Source of the DNA: Croceivirga sp. | Lineage (GTDB): Bacteria; Bacteroidota; Bacteroidia; Flavobacteriales; Flavobacteriaceae | Length of the DNA stretch: 64,000 nt | Assembly: GCA_028281025.1 (NCBI GenBank) | Contig: JANQKR010000011.1 | Span: 186,001 to 250,000, forward strand | Direction: 5' to 3' | Part shown: in pieces, positions 1-7,325 of the stretch | Numbering within the stretch: position 1 is the stretch's first letter | Layout of the letters: the number at the start of each line of letters is the position of its first letter | Position numbers and translations under genes: made by a program | Notes under the pieces: model-generated | Database searches by the model: none | The model's input: only the letters and a program-made list of their open reading frames with translations | What the model was told of the DNA's origin: nothing

Positions 1-1111
1 ACTTATCGGTAGTACGTTCACGGGCCGAAAGTACCACCGCCAAACGCTCCCCTTTTAAAGCCCGTTTTTCGATAATTTGAAGTACGGTTTTTAGGCCATT
101 GCCATTGCTAAGGGATTTTCCCCCAAACTTAAGAACTTTAAAAGGCTTATCGTTTTCCGAGGGAAAAACCGCTTTTAAAAGGTTTTCCAGTTGTTTGAAC
201 TCAATCAAAAAGGCATCATGTCCGTGCAGGGATTGCACCTCTCCATAAGTAACATTGGAATTGGTCTGTGCAATTCTGCGGTAAGTTTCCTTATTTTCCT
301 CGGCAGTGAAGAACAAATCGGAATTTACCCCAACAATATGGATTTTGATAGCACTGTTTTGCAGGGCTTCAAAATCCCCGTCCCCATTTCGGGTGATATC
401 AATGGTCTTTAGCAATTGGTTCATCAGGCGGTACGCCGACAATTGAAAGCGTTCCTGCAACTTTTTCCCATGGTGCATCAACCAGCTCTCTACATTAAAA
501 ACGTTCAGTTCCTCATTTGTACTGCGTTGAAAACGTTCCTTAAAGGATTCTGGTGTACGGTAACAAAGCATGGCATGCATCCGGGCATCATGGACGGGCT
601 GACTCGAGTTTTTTAAAATCTGTTCCTGAATCTGACAATTGGCAATCAGCCAATCCGTGGACTTCCAGTCAGAGGCCACGGGAATCAAATGTTTGGTCAA
701 ATTGGGATTCAGCGCCGCCATTTCCCAGGCAATTCCGCCGCCCAGAGATCCCCCAATGATGGCAAAAAGACGGGTAATCCTTAAGAGTTCCAACCCTTTC
801 AAAAAAATACGGGCCACATCTCCTGCCACAAACTCCTTGTAGGCATCAATAACAAATCCATCGTAACCATTGCCCGGAATATTAAAGGCCAAAACAGCAA
901 ATTCCTGGGTATTGATACACTTCCCATCGCCAATCAAATCGGTCCACCATCCCCTTTCTCCGGCCACATTGGAATTTCCCGTTAGGGCATGATTGACCAA
1001 AACAATAGGCGCCTTGTCCAAAGGCTGGCCAAAGACCTCATAGGACAGTTGAATGTCCTGGGTATGACCACTTAGGGTAGTGAAATTTTTTATTTCCAAT
1101 TTTTGGAGCAT
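1..1111 (-). CDS. metX: Homoserine O-acetyltransferase (MetX-like) fused to aspartokinase, partial at window edge
   Basis: The frame opens with ATG at 1111 and is still open at base 1 (370 codons seen). Residues 1-320 form an alpha/beta hydrolase of the homoserine acyltransferase type: NHALTGNSNVAG near residue 40, nucleophile elbow GGSLGG with Ser122, and a late GHDAF with the likely catalytic His. It should acetylate homoserine for MetY, encoded 57 bp upstream. From Phe324 the same frame reads FKVLKFGGKSL and then VVLSARERTTDK, which matches the N-terminus of aspartokinase/homoserine dehydrogenase (ThrA type, usually KFGGTS). The MetX part is shorter than stand-alone MetX and lacks some usual family segments, so acetyl versus succinyl specificity is inferred. 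The remainder of the kinase, and any dehydrogenase domain, lies outside the window. Confidence 0.85.
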   Translation of the reverse strand, partial: MLQKLEIKNFTTLSGHTQDIQLSYEVFGQPLDKAPIVLVNHALTGNSNVAGERGWWTDLIGDGKCINTQEFAVLAFNIPGNGYDGFVIDAYKEFVAGDVARIFLKGLELLRITRLFAIIGGSLGGGIAWEMAALNPNLTKHLIPVASDWKSTDWLIANCQIQEQILKNSSQPVHDARMHAMLCYRTPESFKERFQRSTNEELNVFNVESWLMHHGKKLQERFQLSAYRLMNQLLKTIDITRNGDGDFEALQNSAIKIHIVGVNSDLFFTAEENKETYRRIAQTNSNVTYGEVQSLHGHDAFLIEFKQLENLLKAVFPSENDKPFKVLKFGGKSLSNGNGLKTVLQIIEKRALKGERLAVVLSARERTTDK

Positions 1112-1168
1112 ATTTCTCTACAAATTCAATACTTATAAGGCTTTTTAAACCTTACCTACAAATCATTT

Positions 1169-2467
1169 TTAGGCAAGAATTGATTTGTCAATCGTGGCAA
1201 ATGCCTGCTCTAAATCGGCCTTTAAATCATCTAAATCTTCAAGACCTACGGATAAACGAATCAAATCTTGGGATACACCGGTACTTAACTGTTCTTTTTC
1301 GGACAATTGTTGGTGGGTCGTACTGGCAGGATGTATGATCAAAGACTTGGTGTCACCGATATTGGCCAATAAGGAGAACACCTTTGTTGCATCGGTCAAT
1401 TGCTTGGCCGCTTCAAAACCGCCCTTTACTCCGAAAGTTACCAGACCACTCTGGCCTTTTGGTAAGTATTCATTGGCCAAATCTTTGTATTTACTGGACG
1501 CTAAACCAGGATAGTTTACCCAAGCCACTTCATCCCTATCCTGTAACCATTTCGCCAAAGCCAAGGCATTTTCGCTGTGTTTTTTGATACGGACGTCCAG
1601 TGTTTCCAAGCCTTGAATAATCTGAAAAGCATTGAATGGACTCAGGGCACCCCCAAAATCGCGAAGACCTTCCAAAATCAATTTAAAGGTAAATGCAGCG
1701 GCACCCAATGCCTCATGATATACCAATCCATGATAGCCGGCAGAAGGTTCCGTAAATTCAGGGAATTTGCCATTGGCCCAATCAAAGGTACCGGCATCAA
1801 TTATGGCGCCACCCAAAGCGGTACCATTTCCGTTGATGTATTTGGTCAAGGAATGAATAACCAGGTTTGCTCCGTGTTCAATAGGATTTAAAAGTCCTGG
1901 AGTGGCTACGGTATTATCAACAATAAATGGAACTTTAGCCGCCTTGGCCTGCACTGATATCGCTTTTAAATCCAATACGTCCAATTTTGGATTCCCCAAG
2001 GATTCCACAAAAATGGCCCGAGTATTTTCTTGAACGGCCTTTCCAAAATTCGTTGGATCGGACGCATCCACAAATGTAGTGGTGATACCTAAACGCGGTA
2101 AGGTAACCTTTAGTAGATTAAAGGTTCCTCCATAAAGGCTACTCGAGGCAACAATATGGTCGCCAGTCCTCAACAAGGTCAATAGTCCAGTTGAAATGGC
2201 CGCTGTGCCCGAGGCAAATACCACCGCCCCTACCCCACCTTCAATAGCAGCTAAGCGCTCCTGCAGGATTTGGTTTGTTGGATTATTCAGACGGGTGTAA
2301 ATAAAACCCAGTTCAGCCAGGGAAAAAAGATTGGCGGCATGATCGGTATCCTTAAATACATAGGAAGTGGACTGAAAAATGGGTACCGCTCGTGTACCAC
2401 TGGTTTGTGTGGTGTCATGCCCGGCGTGCAGGGCGTTTGTTGCATTTGAAAAATTTTGATCGCTCAT
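1169..2467 (-). CDS. metY: O-acetylhomoserine sulfhydrylase (MetY), PLP-dependent
   Basis: This is a 432-residue Cys/Met metabolism PLP enzyme. It should convert O-acetylhomoserine and sulfide to homocysteine in the cytoplasm. The start at 2467 (MSDQNF) is chosen because the family begins about here (the hit NALHAGHDTT follows directly). An upstream in-frame ATG at 2506 adds 13 residues with no family match. The PLP lysine is Lys209 in HSLTKY, and the cofactor-phosphate region FASGTAA is at 84-90. The gene is preceded by a SAM-I riboswitch and followed 57 bp later by the MetX-aspartokinase fusion, so the two form a methionine operon. Length and motifs are normal for the family. Confidence 0.95.
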   Translation of the reverse strand: MSDQNFSNATNALHAGHDTTQTSGTRAVPIFQSTSYVFKDTDHAANLFSLAELGFIYTRLNNPTNQILQERLAAIEGGVGAVVFASGTAAISTGLLTLLRTGDHIVASSSLYGGTFNLLKVTLPRLGITTTFVDASDPTNFGKAVQENTRAIFVESLGNPKLDVLDLKAISVQAKAAKVPFIVDNTVATPGLLNPIEHGANLVIHSLTKYINGNGTALGGAIIDAGTFDWANGKFPEFTEPSAGYHGLVYHEALGAAAFTFKLILEGLRDFGGALSPFNAFQIIQGLETLDVRIKKHSENALALAKWLQDRDEVAWVNYPGLASSKYKDLANEYLPKGQSGLVTFGVKGGFEAAKQLTDATKVFSLLANIGDTKSLIIHPASTTHQQLSEKEQLSTGVSQDLIRLSVGLEDLDDLKADLEQAFATIDKSILA

Positions 2468-2578
2468 GGTTTTTAAATTTTTAGTTATAAAATGATTTAA
2501 AAACACGAAGCTTCCCTCCTGATGAGAGTAGCAAAATCAAAAAGTTATAAGAAAGCGATACCGAATACATCGGTAGTT

Positions 2579-2717
2579 GTTATCCTTCCCATAAATAGTT
2601 GAAATCACTTCAACCGGTCCCAAAAATAAATTTGGAATGGGTAGAATTTAGCACCTTCTCGAAGACGAGGGTTGCTAAGGCTTCACAGGGTCTATTCCCT
2701 CCACCTTTCTTGATAAC
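2579..2717 (-). promoter_or_regulatory. SAM-I (S-box) riboswitch upstream of metY
   Basis: Read on the minus strand, the segment holds the S-box core: GTTATCAAGAAAGGTGGAGG, then GAAGCCTTAGCAACC, then AAGGTGCTAAATTC. The two ends pair as P1 (GTTATC at 2717-2712 with GATAAC at 2584-2579). A further internal hairpin, GGTTGAA...TTCAACT, corresponds to an outer arm. These are the conserved elements of the SAM-I aptamer, which turns expression off when S-adenosylmethionine is plentiful. Downstream a short stem (TACCGA/TCGGTA) may belong to the expression platform. No clear U-tract terminator was seen, so translational control is possible. The leader ends about 110 bases before the metY start. Confidence 0.93.
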
Positions 2718-2746
2718 TATTCAATACGTGTTTGAACTTATGGGAA

Positions 2747-2754
2747 CAAATATA
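2747..2754 (-). promoter_or_regulatory. Candidate -7 promoter element (TATATTTG) for the metY operon
   Basis: On the minus strand TATATTTG fits the Bacteroidota -7 consensus TAnnTTTG. Its position would start the transcript about 20-25 bases before the first riboswitch helix, which suits an S-box leader. The -33 region is only a T-rich stretch without a clean TTTG, so the call rests on the -7 match and position. Confidence 0.5.
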
Positions 2755-2919
2755 AAGGCAGAATTTTTGAAAAACCTAATCATTTTGAAAAAATTCACAA
2801 AATCCCAGTAGATTGGTGGGACTTTGCGATTTTTGGATTTCCCACATTCGCTCTAAACAACCTTTATACCACCAGTTATAAACTCGTGGCAGCAATGGTA
2901 CTATCCTGGAAATCCCCAA
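2755..2919. other. Intergenic stretch with no recognised feature
   Basis: This A+T-rich spacer lies between the metY promoter region and the end of the methyltransferase gene. A short palindrome at the junction with the gene end lacks a U-tract and is not a convincing terminator. I see no gene or RNA here. Confidence 0.5.
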
Positions 2920-3591
2920 TCAAGACAACCTATATAAGGTTGTAATGATCACTCCTTTTTGATCTGTTGGGCAAACGGACAACAATGGTTTCCCTTCCTT
3001 TACCTTGAAATGAAATGGAGCTTTTAACAAATCCAAACCACTTTGTTTTTTTAAACGGATTCCCTGACCGGAAACAATGTCCGTATTGGGTATAAAATGA
3101 CCCTCCGGCACATGTTCCGTTAAAACAACATAGTTAAAATCATATAGCTTGTTCACCACATTTTGAACTTCGGCATTCGATAAATGTTGTAATACGTGCC
3201 TTAAAATGGCACAGTCCCCATAAGGCAAATGATCTTCGGCCATATCCAAACACTGGAATTCCAAATTTGGATGTTGAAACGTTTTGGTATTGAAATCAAT
3301 GAGTTCGGGAACAATATCCACGGCAATATATTTCCGGACATAAGGCACTAGTTCCTTTCCAACATTAAAATCGCCACAGCCCAAATCACACACTGTAATG
3401 GGCTCCTCAAAAGATTTCAGGAATGCCGTTAAAATCCCAACATAGGGATCAACCATCCTTGGATGATGGGAACCATGACCGGAGTAAAACCTAGACCCAT
3501 TGTCCCCCCATAGCTTGGCCGCGTAGATTTGTTCCATTGCCGCCTTTGTGGGCCAAGGTTTTTTAGTTCCCTTTTTGGAATCACCTTTCAT
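2920..3591 (-). CDS. Class I SAM-dependent methyltransferase, unknown substrate
   Basis: The product has 223 residues with a Rossmann-type methyltransferase fold. Motif I is VCDLGCGDF near residue 65, followed by an acidic VDIVPE loop and the post-I segment LECQ-like LEFQCLDMAED. The N-terminus carries a basic stretch and YSGHGSHHP, which is typical of a subgroup whose substrate is not known to me. The ATG at 3591 is preferred to a GTG at 3606. The gene lies 44 bp downstream of the CocE-type hydrolase on the same strand and may be cotranscribed with it. The neighbouring SAM genes are suggestive but prove no link. Confidence 0.75.
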   Translation of the reverse strand: MKGDSKKGTKKPWPTKAAMEQIYAAKLWGDNGSRFYSGHGSHHPRMVDPYVGILTAFLKSFEEPITVCDLGCGDFNVGKELVPYVRKYIAVDIVPELIDFNTKTFQHPNLEFQCLDMAEDHLPYGDCAILRHVLQHLSNAEVQNVVNKLYDFNYVVLTEHVPEGHFIPNTDIVSGQGIRLKKQSGLDLLKAPFHFKVKEGKPLLSVCPTDQKGVIITTLYRLS

Positions 3592-3635
3592 AAATACCGA
3601 ACGCACAACACCTTTTCATTGAAAATAAATTCGTT

Positions 3636-5573
3636 TTATTCCAAAACGGAAAACTCCAAACTGGAATCCGTAAATACGGTATGGGTCTGCGTTTTAAAAT
3701 CGCTTTCCTCCGCTTTAAATATATTTTCCACATAGGTCTGCGGATTTAGATCGATCAATGGAAACCAGGTACTCTGCACCTGAACCTGGAGTTTATGTCC
3801 CTTTTTGAACGTATGAAAGACATCTTGCAATTTAATATCGACAGTGGTCTTTGTATTTGGGGTAAATGGTTCCGGATGGGTAAAGCTATTTCGAAAACGT
3901 CCCCGCAACACTTCACTGCGGACCATTAAATGGTAGTTGCTCATTTTTAGATGGTCCTGCATTTCCTCATTGGTTTCCGCATCGGCCGGATGTACATCAA
4001 TTACCTTTACGATCCAATCGGCCGCAGTGCCCGTGGTAGCAACGTTAAGATTGGCCATAATGGGCCCAGCCAATGTCAAGTCTTCTTCCAGCACCTCAGT
4101 TTCAAAAACCAAGACATCGGAACGTCTTGCAGCGAACCGTTGGTCATCCGTCATGTACTTTCTTGGGGTAAAGACCGATTTAATATCCTCGGAATAGGGA
4201 ACTGGCTTTTTGATATCGCTAACGAACTGAATGCCCTTGGTCCCTTTAGGTTCCAAGGTCAACTCCTGATTTTCTGAAAGGAACATGGTTTTCCTTGTTG
4301 CAAGCTTGGGGGGCCAGGCATCCATTTCGCTCCATTCCTTTCTGCCGGAATCATACACATAAGCTTCTGGAAGTCCCGTTTTGCCATCAGCTTCTCCCTT
4401 TAAAAAATGATGAAAAAACCGAGTCTCAATCTTATCCTGGTAAAACTCCGAAATGGAATCCCCAAAATAATAATTGCCCACTAAACTCCGGCCATTGCGT
4501 CTTGCCCACCGGCCATGGTCCCACGGACCAAAAACCATAGTGTTGTACGCTCCCGTATTGTGTTTTTCAATGTTTTTGTAGGTTTCCAGGGGGCCATACA
4601 AATCTTCGGCATCAAACCACCCACCGACGATCATCGTGGCCACATGCGGTTTGGTTTTGTCCAAATGCTGTATTAATCCCCGCCGTTGCCAGAGTTCATC
4701 ATAATTGGGATGTTCCTTTAATTCATTCCAAAAGAAATCATCGGTCATACCATCTGGGGCCAAGGAGGTTTGGTCTTTGATATCATACTCAAAAAAAGCG
4801 TTTAGATTTTTGAGGGGGCCGGCCTCCAGGAAAAACTCATATTGGTCTTCCGTTCCAATATCTGGAAGGGTGTACCAGGCGGTATCAATAGGCTGATCTC
4901 CGTTAGGTCGTGGTGTTCCAAAAAGGGAGGTCGCCCGGAAATAACTCAACAAATAGGCACCGTTATGGTGAAAGTCGTCAAAAAAGAAATCCCCAATACA
5001 GGCTTGGGGCGAAGATGCCTTTAAGGCGGGATGGGCATCAATGGTCCCATAACTAGCATAAAACCCAGGGTATGAAATGCCCCAAAGCCCAACACGCCCA
5101 TTATTGTTATCCACATGGTTTACCAGCCACTCAATGGTATCATAGGTATCCGAGCTTTCATCGATTTGAGTACTATCCGTCTTGTTTGGAATATAGGCCC
5201 GCATATTTTCATAATGCCCTTCACTTAACCAACGCCCTCTGACATCTTGATACACCACAATATAGCCCTCCTTCATCATATTGCTATTGGGCCCTATCTG
5301 TTTTCTAAAGTTCCCTTTTCCATAAGGCCTTGAACTGTAAGGCGTTCGCTGCATGATAATGGGGTATTCTTTGGAAGTATCCTTTGGGGAGTAGATAGTG
5401 GTATGCAATTTTACCCCATCCCTCATTTCTATATCCACCTCCTGCTTGGTATAGTTGTTGGCCACGTAGTTTTCAGCTACGTCAAGTCCTCCCTTTTGGG
5501 TTGTTTTTTTACAGGACTGAAACCCGATCAAAAAGAAAGCCGAAAGAACAAAAAGACGAATGGTCTGCTTCAT
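3636..5573 (-). CDS. CocE/NonD family hydrolase (X-Pro dipeptidyl-peptidase S15 family)
   Basis: The product has 645 residues: an N-terminal hydrophobic export signal ending near Cys21 (possible lipoprotein, though the lipobox FQSC is imperfect), an S15/CocE alpha/beta hydrolase domain, and a C-terminal beta-sandwich domain. The nucleophile is Ser167 in GISYPGF. Likely acid and base are Asp in GGWFDAED and His in WDHGRWARR. The VYQDVRGRW segment near 108 is typical of the family. Known members cleave acyl-prolyl peptides, cocaine-type esters or glutaryl-type amides, so the actual substrate is open. The protein is probably periplasmic or envelope-attached. Confidence 0.88.
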   Translation of the reverse strand: MKQTIRLFVLSAFFLIGFQSCKKTTQKGGLDVAENYVANNYTKQEVDIEMRDGVKLHTTIYSPKDTSKEYPIIMQRTPYSSRPYGKGNFRKQIGPNSNMMKEGYIVVYQDVRGRWLSEGHYENMRAYIPNKTDSTQIDESSDTYDTIEWLVNHVDNNNGRVGLWGISYPGFYASYGTIDAHPALKASSPQACIGDFFFDDFHHNGAYLLSYFRATSLFGTPRPNGDQPIDTAWYTLPDIGTEDQYEFFLEAGPLKNLNAFFEYDIKDQTSLAPDGMTDDFFWNELKEHPNYDELWQRRGLIQHLDKTKPHVATMIVGGWFDAEDLYGPLETYKNIEKHNTGAYNTMVFGPWDHGRWARRNGRSLVGNYYFGDSISEFYQDKIETRFFHHFLKGEADGKTGLPEAYVYDSGRKEWSEMDAWPPKLATRKTMFLSENQELTLEPKGTKGIQFVSDIKKPVPYSEDIKSVFTPRKYMTDDQRFAARRSDVLVFETEVLEEDLTLAGPIMANLNVATTGTAADWIVKVIDVHPADAETNEEMQDHLKMSNYHLMVRSEVLRGRFRNSFTHPEPFTPNTKTTVDIKLQDVFHTFKKGHKLQVQVQSTWFPLIDLNPQTYVENIFKAEESDFKTQTHTVFTDSSLEFSVLE

Positions 5574-5601
5574 GGAGTTTTTATATTGGATTGAAATTTA
5601 A

Positions 5602-5738
5602 GAGCCTGTTTGGGAATTTGTGATTGGAATTGTTACAGGTCATTTTTGTGCATAGCCATAGTTATGGACTAAAATATTAACAATGTGCCGTGCAAAAAGG
5701 GACATAAGAAAACAATTGACAAATTCCCAAACAGGCTC
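5602..5738. mobile_element. MITE-like element with 20-bp perfect terminal inverted repeats
   Basis: The ends are perfect inverted copies of GAGCCTGTTTGGGAATTTGT (5602-5621 and, inverted, 5719-5738). The element is 137 bp and is flanked on both sides by TAA (5599-5601 and 5739-5741), which looks like a 3-bp target duplication. It contains no open frame. The size, terminal repeats and TNA-type duplication are what a non-autonomous element moved by an IS5-group transposase would show. The family assignment is an inference. It sits in the convergent-free gap between metK and the CocE-type gene. Confidence 0.8.
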
Positions 5739-5741
5739 TAA

Positions 5742-5913
5742 AACTACAAAGAATTAAGAAGGCAAAAGAATGGGACTGGGTACTTATGCCTATTCTTTAG
5801 AATTGGTGAATTTAGCTAAAGGGTTGCCTTCGAGTTACCTCAGGCAACATAGACCATGCGGAAAAACCTAATTCTTGATGGCTAAGCTTCTCGAAGCCAG
5901 CGTTATTCTAAGG
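5742..5913. other. Spacer downstream of metK; small hairpins only
   Basis: Beyond the MITE the gap to the metK stop codon holds two weak inverted repeats: GTTGCCT with AGGCAAC around 5823-5852, and a GCTTC/GAAGC pair near 5886. Neither is followed by a U-tract on the minus strand, so no firm terminator is called. Confidence 0.4.
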
Positions 5914-7167
5914 TTACAACCCAAAAGCGGTCTTTACCTCCTCCACTTTATCCAATTTCTCCCAGGTGAAAAGCTCCACTTCTTTTTCAATGCGACCATT
6001 ATAGGGTGACTCAAATACCTTGGTTACCGTTTTGGGTGCTTTCCCAAAATGTCCATAGGCCGCAGTTTCCGAATATATGGGGTTTCGAAGCTTTAACCTG
6101 TTCTCTATGGCATAGGGTTTCATATCAAAAAGAGTGGCCACTTTCTTGGCAATCTCTCCATCACTAAGACCAACTTTTGAAGTGCCATAGCTATCCACAA
6201 AAATGGATGTGGGTTCCACTACCCCAATAGCATAACTTACCTGGACCAATAGCTCATCAGCAACTCCGGCCGCCACCAAATTCTTCGCAGCATGTCTGGC
6301 CGCGTAGGCCGCGCTTCGGTCTACCTTGCTGGGGTCTTTCCCACTAAAAGCACCTCCTCCGTGTGCTCCCTTCCCCCCATAGGTATCTATCACAATTTTA
6401 CGCCCGGTGAGCCCCGCATCACCATGTGGGCCTCCAATGACAAATTTTCCCGTTGGATTGATGTGATAGGTAATATCATCATCAAAGAGTTGCTGGATAG
6501 TACTGGGCAATTGTGATTTAACCCTGGGAATCAAGGTTTCGATGATATCCGTCTTTATTTTGGCCAGCATCACTTCGTCTTCGTCAAAATCGTCGTGCTG
6601 GGTGGAAACCACTATAGTATCAATTCGTTGTGGCACGTTATCATCGGAATATTCAATGGTTACTTGGGCTTTGGCATCCGGGCGTAAATAGGTAATCGTA
6701 TTTCCTTCCCGCCTTAATTCGGCCAAAACCTGCAGGATTTTATGTGAAATATCCAAGGCCAAAGGCATATAATTCTCTGTTTCCTTGGTGGCATACCCAA
6801 ACATCATTCCCTGATCCCCAGCGCCCTGCTCCTCTTTGGTGGACCTATCCACACCTTGATTGATATCCTGGGATTGCTCGTGAATTAAGGAAATCACCCC
6901 ACAGGAATCCCCACTGAATTTATATTCGCCTTTGGTATAGCCAATTTTGTTAATGACTTCACGGGCAATGGTCTGCACATCCAAATACGTTCCACTCTTC
7001 ACTTCTCCGGCCAATACCACCTGTCCTGTTGTGACCAAAGTTTCACAAGCCACTTTACTATTACTGTCAAAGGCCAAAAAATTATCCAACAAGGCATCGC
7101 TGATTTGGTCAGCAATTTTATCCGGATGTCCTTCACTTACGGATTCAGAGGTAAATAAATACGGCAT
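5914..7167 (-). CDS. metK: S-adenosylmethionine synthetase
   Basis: This 417-residue methionine adenosyltransferase makes SAM from methionine and ATP in the cytoplasm. Family landmarks are [11 protein letters not shown] near the start, [12 protein letters not shown] near residue 117, [13 protein letters not shown] and the glycine-rich loop [15 protein letters not shown]. Length is normal. It lies between the outer-membrane barrel gene upstream and the MITE downstream and seems to be transcribed alone. I searched its upstream 158 bp for an S-box and found none, so only metY and the fused gene appear to be under the riboswitch. Confidence 0.98.
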   Translation of the reverse strand: MPYLFTSESVSEGHPDKIADQISDALLDNFLAFDSNSKVACETLVTTGQVVLAGEVKSGTYLDVQTIAREVINKIGYTKGEYKFSGDSCGVISLIHEQSQDINQGVDRSTKEEQGAGDQGMMFGYATKETENYMPLALDISHKILQVLAELRREGNTITYLRPDAKAQVTIEYSDDNVPQRIDTIVVSTQHDDFDEDEVMLAKIKTDIIETLIPRVKSQLPSTIQQLFDDDITYHINPTGKFVIGGPHGDAGLTGRKIVIDTYGGKGAHGGGAFSGKDPSKVDRSAAYAARHAAKNLVAAGVADELLVQVSYAIGVVEPTSIFVDSYGTSKVGLSDGEIAKKVATLFDMKPYAIENRLKLRNPIYSETAAYGHFGKAPKTVTKVFESPYNGRIEKEVELFTWEKLDKVEEVKTAFGL

Positions 7168-7325
7168 TCAATTTAGTTTAGTGACAAGATTTGACGAATG
7201 CCCTCAAAGAAGTTTACACTGCTTTTTAGCATTTTTTATAGAGGTTGCAATCAGTCAAATCTGTCCTCATTATCGAAGGCCAAAAATATAAAATCTTTCA
7301 TTGTCCGAGCCGTTTTCACAAAAAA

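Noticed and set aside
1577-1891. Plus-strand open frames within metY
   Set aside because: They are antisense to a well-supported PLP enzyme and show no domain of their own.
7168-7325. Possible second SAM riboswitch before metK
   Set aside because: None of the S-box core sequences found before metY is present on either strand here.
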